Positions 23,301 through 32,777 of a DNA stretch of 64,000 nucleotides are shown piece by piece. The notes beneath the pieces were generated by a model, which saw nothing but the letters and a program-made list of their open reading frames with translations, had not been told where the DNA came from and did no database searches. A program made the translations under genes and the position numbers. Source of the DNA: Cornus controversa. Taxonomy: Eukaryota; Streptophyta; Magnoliopsida; Cornales; Cornaceae. The stretch is taken from NCBI GenBank assembly GCA_026545225.1, contig CM048850.1:25464297-25528296 (forward strand), written 5' to 3'. Numbering within the stretch: the first letter of the stretch is position 1; every line of letters begins with the position of its first letter.

Positions 23301-26300
23301 GTAGCTTCTTCACCTATGGAATGCCGAATACCTGAAGAAGTATTATCAATAAAATGCTTATGTATCAGCTTGGCTTCATTTTCAATAAAAGAAAGTACTT
23401 CTTGATTGAATGATTTATTGCAATTGGTGATATAACTACTCTCCTTATTAAAGGGGTGAGCTGAGTGAAGCTCGGAACAACTACTCCCTTTATTAAAGGG
23501 GCGAGCTGAGTGACGCTCAGAACAACTACTCCCCTTATTATTAGAGGGGTGAGCAGAAGCTCAGGAACAACTACTCCTTTTATTAAAGGAGCGATCTGAG
23601 TGAGGCTCGTAACAACTACTCTTCTTATTAAAGGAGCGACCTGAGTAAAGCTCGTAACAATTACTCCTCTTATTAAAGGGACGAGCTCAATGAAGCTCGG
23701 AACAATTACTCCTCTCATTAAAGGGGCGAGCTGACTACAACTACTTCCCTTATTAAAGGGTCCAGATAGAAGCGACCAGATATGCTTAGCTCGGATTAAA
23801 AGCAACACAACTCGACAATAAGGAAAACTTAAAGATTCCATTCATGCTTGGAAAGCGACAGAGTTAATCGAAAAGCTACTCACAAAATGAGAAGAGTTCC
23901 AAACCACTGACAAACATAGCTTAAAAGCAAAAGAAACTAATACAGTGTTGAAACAAAGTGAAGAGCCGAAGGTCTTTGTATGCACATGGCCTCACATATC
24001 CTCAACCTCTAGCTGAATCTGTGAGAAAAACCTTCACATCTTTTAAATTGCTTAGCACAAAAAAAGAGAGGTAAGAGAGAGAGCTTACCAAGTCTCTGCA
24101 CAATGAGCTCTTCTCAATTTTGTGGAACGAAGGAAGGATGCCCAAAGTCCTACTCCAGGTTGGCTTATAAAGGAAAACCAATGACTCATAGTAAATTCTC
24201 TGGATGGTGGAGATTAACTTGCATGACTGACAAGGCAAGTGTAACATTAGCGCGACTCCCTAGCAGGCACACTGCACAAGGAGCACAGCCCCCAAGCGGG
24301 CACACCGCTCAAGAAGCACAAGCAGTGCTCAAGAACCCAAGCTTGAAAGAGCTCGGGACACGGTCCCCGAGCTTGGGAAGTACTTTCCCCAAGTAGTGCT
24401 CGAGAAACCAAGCTAGGAAAACACTTTTCCCAAGCAGTGATTGGGAACCTAAGCTTGAAGGAGAGCTCAGGACATGGTCCCTGAGCTCGGTTACCAAGCT
24501 CAAGAAACACTTTTCCTAAGTAGTGCTCAAGAACTCAAGCTCGAAGGAGAGCTCAGGACACGTCCCCAAGCTCGGTTCCCGAGTAGCTGTCCCAACTAGT
24601 TCCCAAGCCTGCTCGAGACGCTCCCATCCATTTGTTATTGACGTGTCCAAAGTGTTGGGAATAGAAACGATCAAGTGGAAAGACCATCTCCAAAAAAACA
24701 AAAGAAAATAAAATATCCCGACCAAGGACCGCAAAGTGGCAATATAAACCGGGTTTGTGATTTAGCCTCCACAAGCTCAACACAAAGTACTCTGTGGGAT
24801 GGTTTGGAAAGGAAGAAAAACGGTGAGAATGCTTGGCGTTCGATGCTCAATGGGCAAGCTCATGAATGGGGGCAACCGATAAGGGAGTTGAGGAGATAAG
24901 GGTAATTCGATCAGTTTAAGTGTTCGATCAGACAATCCCTTCTCCCAAAATCTCTCCCGAGATCACGACGAGAAGATAATAGAAAGAGTTTTACAATTGA
25001 ACGACAACTGAATAGTCTCCTATAAGAGTGAGGTACGTCAACCGAAGAGGTATGAGAGATTAAATATATAATATAGTCTTTGATACACATATTTTCAAGC
25101 ACTAACTTGATCATCAGAGTGTACCCTGGCACCACACCGGTGCTAGTCTAGGTTACATTTCCTCTTTGTTGCAGGAAAATAGTGTTGATCCGGGTCGTGC
25201 CAAAACCGTCATCAACAGATACTATTTGTTTCTTTTCCCCTAGCCTCTCAATGTGCGAGAAGGTTATATTTTCATGTGTATTATATTATAGATGTTTTCT
25301 CTTAGGCCATAAGAGTTTATCTCTTTAAACTATGACTGTTTCTTGAATTTTCATGTACCTATCATATATTTATTTTTTTTGGTAATAAAATTTGAACTTA
25401 CCAAGAAAAAAATTCAAGGTAAATTAACAAGAAAAAAAAATCGAGGTAGCAAGTAAAATTATGTCATAGAATTTCAAAGCATGTAAGGAAAATTTTATAT
25501 AAGATGTCATTGTCCAGTGCTGGTCCAGCCAATTTAAGGTGCTTGGGTGGAAACAGACCTTACCTTTTGCATTATTTGCACAAGGTGACTGCTCTCAAAT
25601 TCAGACCAACGTACTAACATTTGACAGCCAAACTTGGTACAACTGAATTATTCCAAGTAGAACAGACCTGTTTATTTATATCGGTTGTAATTTTTTAGGA
25701 TTAATAATTCTATTTCATAGATTAGAAAATTTGGATAATCCAAAACAGGAAAACAATTTCAAGGAGGTGATGCAATACATCTATTGTTTAGAAGAGTGAA
25801 GAGGTAAATACTATATTTAATGAGTGTGCATTAGCTATCTAGCATTTTTCATGTAAAAGCTGCACATCAAAAGAAACCCTTTTCATTATCAATACAGCAA
25901 CTGAAAATTAAATGATCAGCAACAGAGGAGAAGTAATTTGAGAGGGAAAAAAAGGGGAGAGTCCAAAATCAACACTGAGTAGCATCAATGGATATGTTCT
26001 TGGAAAAACTACATATTCATCATCATCATAAGGTAAAATTCATACCTGCTGATAATTTTCATGCTCAGATATTGTTCTTCGTATACTGAACATCAATGCA
26101 ATTGGGCTCAAATTTAGGGCATGTGTTTCACATGGCATTTCAGTCAAAATGTTCAGCTTCTCCATTCCAAAAGTGTTATGAGATTGAGAAACATAATCAG
26201 GCATGTATTCCAGTATACTCTCAAGATATTCCACAACTCTTTCAAGACGTTCATTTACCGTCATTCCATTTAAATCACATCTATCAGCAACTAGACAAAT

Positions 26301-26495
26301 TCTAGAATGCTGCTCTACATGCACGGTTGGTATTTCAACTTCGCATATTCGACAAACAATAGTTTTATTTGCCTCATTTTTTCTGAGATTATTTGATTCA
26401 CCGTTGCCATTTACATCGCCGTCTTTTTCTGAAATTTCATTTGTTTCGTCTCTGCTATGGCTTCGTTGAATCGGGATCGGAGGTATAATCCTCAT
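14324..26495 (-). CDS. IRE: IRE-family AGC Ser/Thr protein kinase, 5' six exons (gene continues off left edge)
   Basis: Six coding exons with GT-AG borders join in frame: 26046-26495, 21435-21607, 20946-21195, 14737-14829, 14515-14655 and 14324-14416. Exon 1 begins at ATG 26495 and holds the IRE-specific zinc-binding-like motif [20 protein letters not shown]. It ends in [12 protein letters not shown], which joins directly to [15 protein letters not shown] in exon 2. Exon 3 carries [20 protein letters not shown] (ATP loop) and AIK (ATP-binding Lys). Later exons give the helix-C Glu region (SILQERNIL), the hinge [16 protein letters not shown] and the catalytic loop HRDLKPDN. The DFG motif and everything after it lie beyond the window or are lost. 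The family acts in root-hair tip growth and cell-cycle control in Arabidopsis. Introns are inflated by transposons (4.4 kb and 6.1 kb). Only 38 residues precede the zinc motif, shorter than I expect for the family, though a CT-rich untranslated leader upstream supports this start. Confidence 0.93.
15160..16500. mobile_element. hAT-like non-autonomous transposon in kinase intron
   Basis: Ends are CTAAGAAGCA (15160-15169) and TGCTTCCTAG (16491-16500), inverted copies with one mismatch. The 8-bp target duplication ATAACCAC is at 15152-15159 and 16501-16508. Subterminal sequence is rich in ACGGATACG and GTGTCC-type motifs. No transposase is encoded. The 8-bp duplication points to the hAT superfamily. 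The same family is at 42067-42985. Confidence 0.75.
16509..17219. other. Intron sequence, no feature seen
   Basis: AT-rich kinase intron. Short runs such as AAATAAATAAATAAA (near 16720) occur, but I see no gene, repeat pair or transposon end. Confidence 0.6.
17220..17960 (+). pseudogene. L1 LINE C-terminal fragment (zf-RVT)
   Basis: [19 protein letters not shown] and [14 protein letters not shown] lead to a stop at 17548, then [20 protein letters not shown] and NRCYMCK + [13 protein letters not shown], the plant L1 zf-RVT zinc-binding domain with CX2C-HX4C spacing. It differs from the L1 at 3.7-14.1 kb, so it is an independent insertion. It is 5'-truncated and broken by stops. Confidence 0.8.
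18000..18290 (-). pseudogene. RTE-type LINE 3' end fragment
   Basis: The minus strand reads [17 protein letters not shown] and [19 protein letters not shown], the typical C-terminus of plant RTE LINEs. It is followed by AATTGGGAAAAGGCTTG and a TTG microsatellite (AACAACAACAAC on plus, about 18007-18021), the usual RTE 3' tail. 5'-truncated. Confidence 0.82.
18291..20945. other. Kinase intron, no further gene seen
   Basis: AT-rich intron between exons 3 and 4 of the kinase. It contains small AT microsatellites (about 18771-18800) and an A-run near 20365. I found no conserved coding segment on either strand and no convincing transposon ends. Confidence 0.6.
21608..22545. other. Kinase intron 1, 3' part, no gene seen
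   Basis: Between exon 2 and the gypsy remnant. A short open stretch on the minus strand around 22060-22180 has splice-like borders, but exons 1 and 2 already join in frame without it, so it is not called. Confidence 0.55.
22614..23158 (+). pseudogene. Gypsy Tat-type protease region
   Basis: [20 protein letters not shown] and [13 protein letters not shown] lead to the aspartic protease site [20 protein letters not shown], with D-N-G as usual for this lineage. [20 protein letters not shown] and [20 protein letters not shown] follow. A frameshift at about 22900 separates the two halves. The protease would cut the Gag-Pol polyprotein. Confidence 0.8.
23430..23775. repeat. 45-bp tandem array, about 8 units, in the gypsy remnant
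   Basis: Units of about 45 bp carry CTTTATTAAAGGGGCGAGCT and end in AACAACTA. The seventh unit is shortened. The array produces a long minus-strand open frame with a repeated '[10 protein letters not shown]' pattern, which is an artefact of 45 being divisible by 3. Confidence 0.85.
24240..24600. repeat. Degenerate GCTC/GAGC-rich repeats in LTR-like region
   Basis: About three copies of a ~110-bp phrase built on AGTGCTCAAGAAC, AAGCTTGAAG and GAGCTCGG (24300-24600). Together with the flanks this looks like the U3 of the gypsy LTR; no coding sense. Confidence 0.6.
25218..26045. other. Kinase intron 1, 5' part, nothing seen
   Basis: AT-rich sequence between the end of the gypsy LTR-like region and exon 1. 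No exon, repeat pair or transposon end recognised. Confidence 0.6.
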
Positions 26496-26728
26496 CTTCG
26501 CCTAGAGAGAGAGGGAAGGTTGAAGGTATCAAATTTTAGATGTAATTTGAGGTGTGAGGGAGAGATGAAGAAATTGAAGGTTTGAGAGTGGTGGAGATGC
26601 GCAGGGGCGGAGAGAGAGGATTGATGAGTTTAGAGAGAGAAGTTTTCGCGGTAAATGGTGCAGTATTACACGCAAACCCACTTCAAATGAGGAGATTCAG
26701 TTTAGAAACGTTCTCTCCCAGACCACGT

Positions 26729-26736
26729 ATATAATA
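26729..26736 (-). promoter_or_regulatory. Possible TATA box of the kinase gene
   Basis: ATTATATA on the minus strand lies about 234 bases before the ATG at 26495. It precedes a CT-rich stretch (about 26520-26700, full of CTCTCTC) with the look of a plant 5' untranslated leader. Confidence 0.45.
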
Positions 26737-26739
26737 ATT

Positions 26740-27110
26740 TTCATACATTTATTTAATTTTTGTTGTTACGGTTTGAGTGCGTGAAAACTAACGTTTAATT
26801 GTGTGGTTTAATTGTGTGGATGGTATCTTTTAAGTGTATCGAAATGTGGGATAAAAATGCGAAATGAAAAAATAATGATTTTAAGTTGAAGTGTTATGGT
26901 TTTAGTGTTGAAAATTGAACTTTACAAATCTCTCATAACTCATAGTATATCTCAATTCATATTCTAGATGTCTATTTACATATTCTTAAACATAATTATG
27001 TGTTGCTTGCCATGCAACAAAATGATGTGACAAATAATTTATGCCATAGAATTGAGGTTTTTTTTACCTTAAAAATTCTCTCACCCAAATTATCTGGTGA
27101 TGTTTTGAAT
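26740..27110. other. Divergent intergenic spacer, nothing seen
   Basis: AT-rich sequence between the kinase 5' end (minus) and the ALY-like pseudogene (plus). It may hold promoter sequence for either gene. No clear motif besides scattered TA runs. Confidence 0.5.
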
Positions 27111-27282
27111 ATGACCGTCGACAATCTGATCAAAAACAAGAAGAAATTTGGAGGCGCCTCCAATAACTTCAGAGGCTTAGCTCGCAGTCCTGAACCGGTG
27201 ATGCTAGCTGAACTGCGCCCGACGCAACCGCAAAAGTTAGATTGAGTTTCTTTGTTCGATTCATCCGTTGCAGCTGTTTATA

Positions 27283-27301
27283 TATATATATATATATATA
27301 C
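27283..27301. repeat. TA microsatellite
   Basis: About nine TA units within the ALY-like pseudogene, between exon 1 and exon 2. Confidence 0.9.
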
Positions 27302-27884
27302 ATCCGACACTAAATACCTGTTTGCTGCCGATCAGGTAACGTAGGACAAGTCAGTGATCGAGCCTCTTTAATTGAAACTGGAATGACTCTTTACATATCA
27401 AACTTAGATTATGGTGTTTCTAACTAGGACAACAAGGTAATTATTATTATTTTTTAAAATGGGTTTTGAGTTTTGGTAGAAAGCTCCTCATTTTGCAACT
27501 CCAGTTATTAAAGAATCGTTTAATTGGTGAAGATTTTGTTTTGATAGTATGTTTACTGAAGGATTTGGTTTTGGGCTGAAAGCTTTGATTCTTGGTAGAA
27601 AGTTCCTCGTCTTAAGTTGGTATAAAGTCCCTCATTTTGGGGTTTGTTTTAATTTTCTTGTGAATTTACATTAGATAGATGTGAGGTGAATTGATGAACT
27701 TTGTGTAACTAATTTTACTCCACTGGTGTATTTATGTGTACTAGTTTTATTTGAAGCAACCATTTTACTGTCAACATTGCATGTTTATTGCTTGACTAGA
27801 AAATAGATAAAATGGACTTCGACAGAAAATCAAGGGTTATAATATTTAGGTACAGATATTAAATTATTAATGACATATTATGTT

Positions 27885-28276
27885 GTTATTGAGGCCAACT
27901 ATGTTGTTTGCGATAGAGTGGTGGCGTTGAAAAGGAAATGAGGATGCTATGATAGATAATAGGGATAAGTAGAAAAGATAGGATTAGTAATGAATGAGTG
28001 AGAGGCAAGTTAGGAGTAGCTCCTATAAGTGACAAAATTAGAAAAAGTAGGCTTAAGTTGTATGATCATATACGACAGAGAGCCGAAAATGCACCGGTTA
28101 GAAGAAGAATAGTTGTTTGCCTGGAAGATAAGCGACAAAGAAGCTGAACAAAACTTACGTGGGGTGAAGTAATTAAATATGATTTTAAAAAACTAAATAT
28201 TACAAGAGACATGGTTTCATATGGGACAAAGACAAGAATGACGATGACGATGACGATGATGATGATGATGAGACAG
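27885..28276 (+). pseudogene. RTE LINE 3' end in ALY intron 2
   Basis: Fragments EMRML, RISNE, ARQVRSSSYK-type sequence, RAENAPVRRRIVVCLEDKRQR and TWGEVIKYDFKKLNITRDMV correspond to the RTE C-terminus. It ends in a GACGATGACGATGATGATG microsatellite at about 28238-28270, the RTE-style tail. Several stops. A second copy of this region lies at about 32090-32400. Confidence 0.75.
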
Positions 28277-29744
28277 TATATTTTTGTATCGTCCACTTCT
28301 AGAAAATGGATTGGTTCACTTTGGATTCTTGTATAGGTATCGTTCTGTTGTGATTTTCATTTCAAATCCATCAGAAGTAGAATTTGAAAGAGTATCGATA
28401 AATGTAGACCCAATTAACATGTGTAGTTTAGCCAAATTATTAAGAGCAATGAGTAGTTGTTTTTGCTCAGTAATTAGATCCCACTTTTATAGAAGGTACA
28501 CATCATTTCGTTGCTATAGTAAATTTGCTACGAATTTTACCTGATATTGTGAATTTGTTGGAATTTGACTAACATATAGTCCCATTGGTTTTCTCAAGGG
28601 GTTCTTATCATTTTCTTTCTAGCATTCCCTATGCATTCACTTCCATTCTGAGTGTATTTCAGTATTCTACGATGGATTTAAATGCTGTGCAGGAACTATT
28701 TTTAGAGGTTGGTGACCTGAAACAATATTCGAGATATTTCAATTCTCTCACATTTACTTTTTAAAACCTCGAAATTTCGATTTGATCTTGCTTACTCTAA
28801 TGTTGTGGTTGAGCTATATGCATGTATTGTCTGATTTGGATCAAGTTATGTTGGTGGATCATTATACATGGCCTTTGTCAGATGTAGAATGCTCTACTTA
28901 GCAACTAAACGTTACAAAGTTAAGAAATTTATAAGTAAAGAAACTTGGTGGCGGAGTAAGGAAATACAACAAGCTATAAAGAATAAAAGAACGAGTTTTA
29001 AAAAATGACAAAAAAAAAAAAAACTTAAGAAACAAAAGGACGGGAAAATTCAAAAAAAAACTTAGAAGGGAAGCTTAAAAAGACAGTGAGAAATGCTAAA
29101 AAAATTGCATTAACTGAGTTATGTGAGAAATTAGGCCGAAAAGAAGTTGAAAAGGCTATTTTACAAGTTAGCAAAAAATAGAGAAATGTTGACCAGAGAT
29201 ACAGATCAATTTAGGTGTATTAAGAAAATAGATCAAACAATATTATTTGAAGAGAAATTATTATGAAGCAGAGGAAACACTTAAGAAAGGTAAAACTAAA
29301 GTAGTAGGACCTAGTTACATACCTGTAAAGTTATGGAGAATTTTAAAAATGATAGAAATTGAATAGTTAATAAAGTTTTGGGTGAATTAGTCTGACCTTT
29401 CGGAGGTTTGTGCAAATCACTCGCGGCTAAAATTATTTGAAAAAGTATGGTCAACCTCTCTTAAAGTTTGTCTAAATTAATAGATTACCCTAATGTCAGT
29501 TAGAAGTTAAGTCCTTTAGGAGAATACTTTCTTAATGACAAAACTGTGCTTAAGTGAGGTAAAATGACTTAAATGAACTTATTAGTTTACCAAATAAACA
29601 TTCCAACCAAATTTATTTAGACAAGACTGCCCTTATTTATATCTATATAAAACCAATTCCTTCAACTTCAACCTAATTTGTTCCATACACTACACGTAAT
29701 GCTCATCATCATCATCCTCACCCTTCACACAGAGACACTCAATC

Positions 29745-30074
29745 GAACGCTACCAAAGACAACTGGCGATACAAAACCCAGTTGAAACAAACCTCTTCTT
29801 GTCCACTTCCATCTGATCCCAGCTCAATCAGAGACTACGACATAGCTCTGCAGTTACTGGAGCTCAAGAAAGGAGAGAGAGAGAAGGTCAGGGAATGTGT
29901 GGGACAGGGCCTGGTGACCCAGAGCTGTTGACACTCAAGGTTTTGAGAGTGATCCAGAGTGTTGATCTTTTGTTATATAATCGATTGGTGTCCAATGATG
30001 TGATGAATTTGGTGGGTCCTGATGCTAGACTTCTCTATGTTGGCAAGACTGCTGGGTACAACAGTCGAACCCAG
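29745..30074 (+). pseudogene. UPM1: Captured 5' exon of uroporphyrinogen-III methyltransferase (UPM1)
   Basis: KDNWRYKTQLKQTSS and SIRDYDIALQLLELKKGERE (29745-29885) match the region before the methylase domain. After a frameshift near 29885, CGTGPGDPELLTLKVLRVIQ, VDLLLYNRLVSNDVMNLVGP and DARLLYVGKTAGYNSRTQ cover the start of the tetrapyrrole methylase domain (SAM-binding GPGDPE loop). A GT donor follows at 30075. The usual DRLVS motif reads NRLVS here. UPM1 makes precorrin-2 for siroheme in plastids. No start codon or transit peptide in frame and no later exons, so it is a gene fragment. Confidence 0.85.
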
Positions 30075-30356
30075 GTTAGTTTCTTCATGTACACAGTATA
30101 TGATAACCTCAAAATTTCAGAATATATACAACATTATAAGAAAATTGATAATCGATGAAGTTATATATCCGCTGGGAGTTGAAAATTTGAGTTCGTCGCA
30201 GATTCATAAGATGGATTGGAATGTGCTGGAGATCAAGGTCAAGAATTGGTTGACAGGAGAATATAAGGTTTCAGGTTGTGTTGGAAGATGGAGTGAATGT
30301 GAGAGAGAGACAGAGAGAAATGTGTCAGAAGTGACTTTAGTATCGGAAATGGGTTA

Positions 30357-30938
30357 GAGCATCCACTATGGGATATCTAAATTTGGTTCTCCAAATTTAA
30401 ATTTTAGCTATCCATTTCATCATTTTAGCCACGTCATCATGTCAGAATTTTTAAATTTTGACTCCACAACAGGTTCTTCATATTTTTTCTACCCACACAA
30501 TTAAATAATCTTACACAATTAAATTAATATAAAATTTTATATATATACATATATATGTTAAAATTTTTAATACTTTTTTAACTTATAAAATTCATAATTT
30601 TTTCGTTTTAAGTCAAAAAATAGTCAAAGTGGTACTCAAATTAAAGCTCTAGAAATTATCTTTCTAACAGAATTAGTTTCATTAAAAAATTCAATTTGTA
30701 GTGGAAGTTATTAAGATTTAAGTGAATGATACATATATATATATATATACATGGCACGGATTACGAAAAACAAAAAAAACTAATAAACTAAACTTTGGTT
30801 CGCTCAGTGCTTCGCCGGATTAGACGAAGTGCATAGCCAACCGGATATGGGGCCCACCATTTTTAGCCAATGCATTGTAGATGAATAGTTAACTTTGGTT
30901 CGCCAAACATGCCTTTAGCTATCCCGTTGCTCATGGCC
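30357..30938. mobile_element. Harbinger-like MITE nested in the Pack-MULE
   Basis: TTA at 30354-30356 and 30939-30941 flank inverted ends GAGCATCCACTATGGGATAT and GGCCATGAGCAACGGGATAG (about 17 of the first 25 bases agree). TTA duplication fits PIF/Harbinger. 582 bp, no coding potential. Confidence 0.5.
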
Positions 30939-32709
30939 TTAGGAGGGTACAAAAGTTAATTTTCTTTACGTCGATGACGTCAATCACACGTAAGCCTTTG
31001 AGAAGAATTTTAATGAGGGCAAAAACATACTTTCACAGATTTTGTGAGATGAAATTACACTGTTAACACTAAGAGGGGTGTCAAAGTTATTTCGCCAATA
31101 ACTTCAGCTGCTGGTAATATGGACAAATTTCGGAGAGGTCAGTGTAATTCACCCTAGAGTTTTTAACAAAATTCTAACAAAAGAAATGATGTCAAATGAG
31201 TGGAGGGAGAGTACTATTATACAAACTTATAAAAGTAAAGAACATATACAAAATTGTGGAAATTTTAGAGGTATTAAATTAATATGTCATATAATGAAAT
31301 TATGAGAGAGGATAATTAACAAAGATTAAGAAAAAAAGCTTCAATATCATATAATCAATTTGGATTTATGTGAGTTCACTGTATGAAGGCCATCTATTTA
31401 GTAAGTTGGATTTATGTGAGTTCACTATATGAAGGCCATCTATTTAGTAAGATATTTAATAGAAGAGTGTTGAAGTAAACAGAAAGGACCTGCATATTGT
31501 TTTCATAGACTTAGAGGAAGTCCCCATAAAGTTATAAATCTTCTTTAGGATATGTACAGTGGGACAATGATGAAATTACACCAAGGCTTAGCGTTGTTCA
31601 TATTTATTTATAATAGTTTTAGATGAAATAACGAAGGATATTCACGAAGACATTTCATGATGCATGTTATTATGACATAGTTCTAATGGATACTTCTAAG
31701 GAAGCCTTAGCAATAAAATTAGAAATATGAAGAAATATCTAAGAGACAAAAGGCCTCAAAATTAGTAGGACTAAAACAAAATACATGGCATGTAAGTTCA
31801 ATAAAATAGCAAACGACAATATAACTAATACAATTCAAGACCAAAGGTTTACTAAAAATATTCATTTTTTATTTTTGTTTTTATGGTCCATAATACAACA
31901 AAATTGAGAAATAGATGATGATATAATAAGTAGGATTGTAGCATAGCAGATAAAATGGAGACAAACTAGTGCATTATATGAACGCCAAATAAGTTTAAAA
32001 GAAAAACTTTATGGGGCAAATTATTAAGCCAACTATATTATATGGAGTGTAATGTTGAGTGTTAAAAATAAAAAACAAAAACAACGAGTTCATATAATAG
32101 AATTTAGAATGTTAAGATGGATGATAGGAGTGATTAAAAAAAATAGGATTAATAATACACATGCGAGGGGAAAACTAAGAGTGGTGCCTATTAGTGATAA
32201 AATAAGAGAAAGTGAACTTAGGTAGTATAGTCATGCATAATGAAGACCCATGAATGAACCGGTAAGAAAAAATAGATTTATTTGCATAGAAGGTAAGAGA
32301 TAAAGAGGCAGACTAAAACTCATGTCTTGTCATAGAAAAGAATGGAAATAGAGAACTCATGTGGCCGGCGTCACTCACATGTTATAAAGGCAAAAATGAT
32401 GTGATAAAATGTGAACCCAATTAACATATGGTGTCATTTAGCCAAATAATTAAGAAATAGGAGCTATTGTTTTTATTCAATAATTGGATTTTAAGTTTTG
32501 TAGAAGGTACACTTCATTTCCTTTGTTATGCAAACTTGCTACGAGTTTTACAAAACTTGATACTGTGAATTTGTTGGAATTTTGCTATTACACACTCAAT
32601 ATGCTTCTTCGCAAGGGGTACTTATAATTTTCTGTTGCAATACTTTCCTATGCCTTCACTTCCATTCTGTGTATTTCTGTATTCTAAGATGGATTTAAAT
32701 GTTGTGCAG

Positions 32710-32777
32710 GAACAATTTCGGAGGTTGGTGTCCTGAAACGATATTCGATACATTATGACAGGAGTGGGAGATCGGAG
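32710..32777 (+). pseudogene. ALY: Second copy of ALY exon 3
   Basis: After the acceptor TGTGCAG, the 68-bp exon reads TISEVGVLKRYSIHYDRSGR + SE and ends at a GT donor at 32778. This copy keeps more of the RRM (KRYSIHYDRSGRS) than the first but lost one base near its start, shifting the frame relative to exon 2. No later RRM exon (RNP1) was found to 33.1 kb. Confidence 0.85.

Larger units (their letters stand above)
22546..25217 (+). mobile_element. Ty3-gypsy (Tat-type) remnant in kinase intron 1
   Basis: Gag-end and protease sequence (22546-23260) is followed by a tandem array (23430-23775) and an LTR-like region that ends ...GTCATCAACA at about 25217, after a stretch 'TTTGTTGCAGG' common near the ends of such LTRs. 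No 5' LTR, integrase or reverse transcriptase is present, so it is heavily deleted or a non-autonomous form. Target duplications were not found. Confidence 0.65.
27111..28745 (+). pseudogene. ALY: ALY/REF mRNA export factor pseudogene, exons 1-3
   Basis: Exon 1 starts at ATG 27111 with MTVDNLIKNKKKFGGASNNF, the conserved N-terminal UAP56-binding-type motif of ALY/THO4 proteins. It then loses the Arg-Gly-rich sequence and stops at 27243. Near 27320-27436, DTKYLFAADQ and RASLIETGMTLYISNLDYGV + SN match the entry to the RRM (RNP2 in LYISNL), with a frameshift and a TAG replacing the Glu codon of 'NEDIK' at 27425. Exon 3 begins after CAG at 28693 and reads ELFLEVGDLKQYSRYF, then diverges. ALY proteins link splicing to nuclear mRNA export. 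Stop, frameshift and missing RRM half mean it is dead. An RTE LINE fragment sits in intron 2. Confidence 0.85.
29380..31154. mobile_element. Pack-MULE-like transposon carrying a UPM1 gene piece
   Basis: Inverted ends GGGTGAATTAGTCTGACCTT (left) and GGGTGAATTACACTGACCTC (right, reverse complement) continue with weaker similarity for some tens of bases. The flanks are TAAAGTTTT (29371-29379) and TAGAGTTTT (31155-31163), a 9-bp target duplication with one mismatch, the size made by Mutator-like elements. Inside are a segment of a host gene (29745-30074), further GAGA-rich sequence and a nested MITE. No transposase. Confidence 0.75.
28900..32400 (+). mobile_element. RTE-type LINE, split by a Pack-MULE-like insertion
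   Basis: Left piece 28900-29379: ETWWRSKEIQQAIKNKRTSF and KVRNAKKIALTELCEKLG-like text, the region before the RTE polymerase. Right piece 31155-32400: MMSNEWRESTIIQTYKSKEH and NFRGIKLICHIMKL (polymerase start), FIDLEE (about 31507), KTKYMACKFNK (about 31770) and the C-terminus RMLRWMIGV...RINNTHARGK. The two pieces meet across the insertion 29380-31154. Stops and frameshifts are frequent. Confidence 0.82.
28400..32777 (+). repeat. Direct duplication of ALY intron 2 end plus exon 3
   Basis: About 350 bp at 28400-28745 recurs at 32430-32777. Common landmarks are AGAAGGTACAC, GTGAATTTGTTGGAATTT, CCTTCACTTCCATTCTG-type sequence, ATGGATTTAAATG and GTGCAGGAAC. Each copy is preceded by the 3' end of an RTE LINE (27885-28276 and about 32090-32400), so the duplicated unit of about 4 kb included LINE sequence. 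The copies have diverged by many substitutions and indels. Confidence 0.8.

Noticed and set aside
23365..23841. Long minus-strand open frame of 158 codons
   Set aside because: It is the translation of the 45-bp tandem array; the length is a multiple of 3, so the frame stays open without being a gene.
28066..28296. Minus-strand open frame with Ile/Val-rich run
   Set aside because: Translation of the GAT/GAC microsatellite tail of an RTE LINE.
29895..30158. Functional UPM1 gene
   Set aside because: No in-frame start or transit peptide, a frameshift before the GPGDPE loop, no later exons, and transposon ends on both sides.
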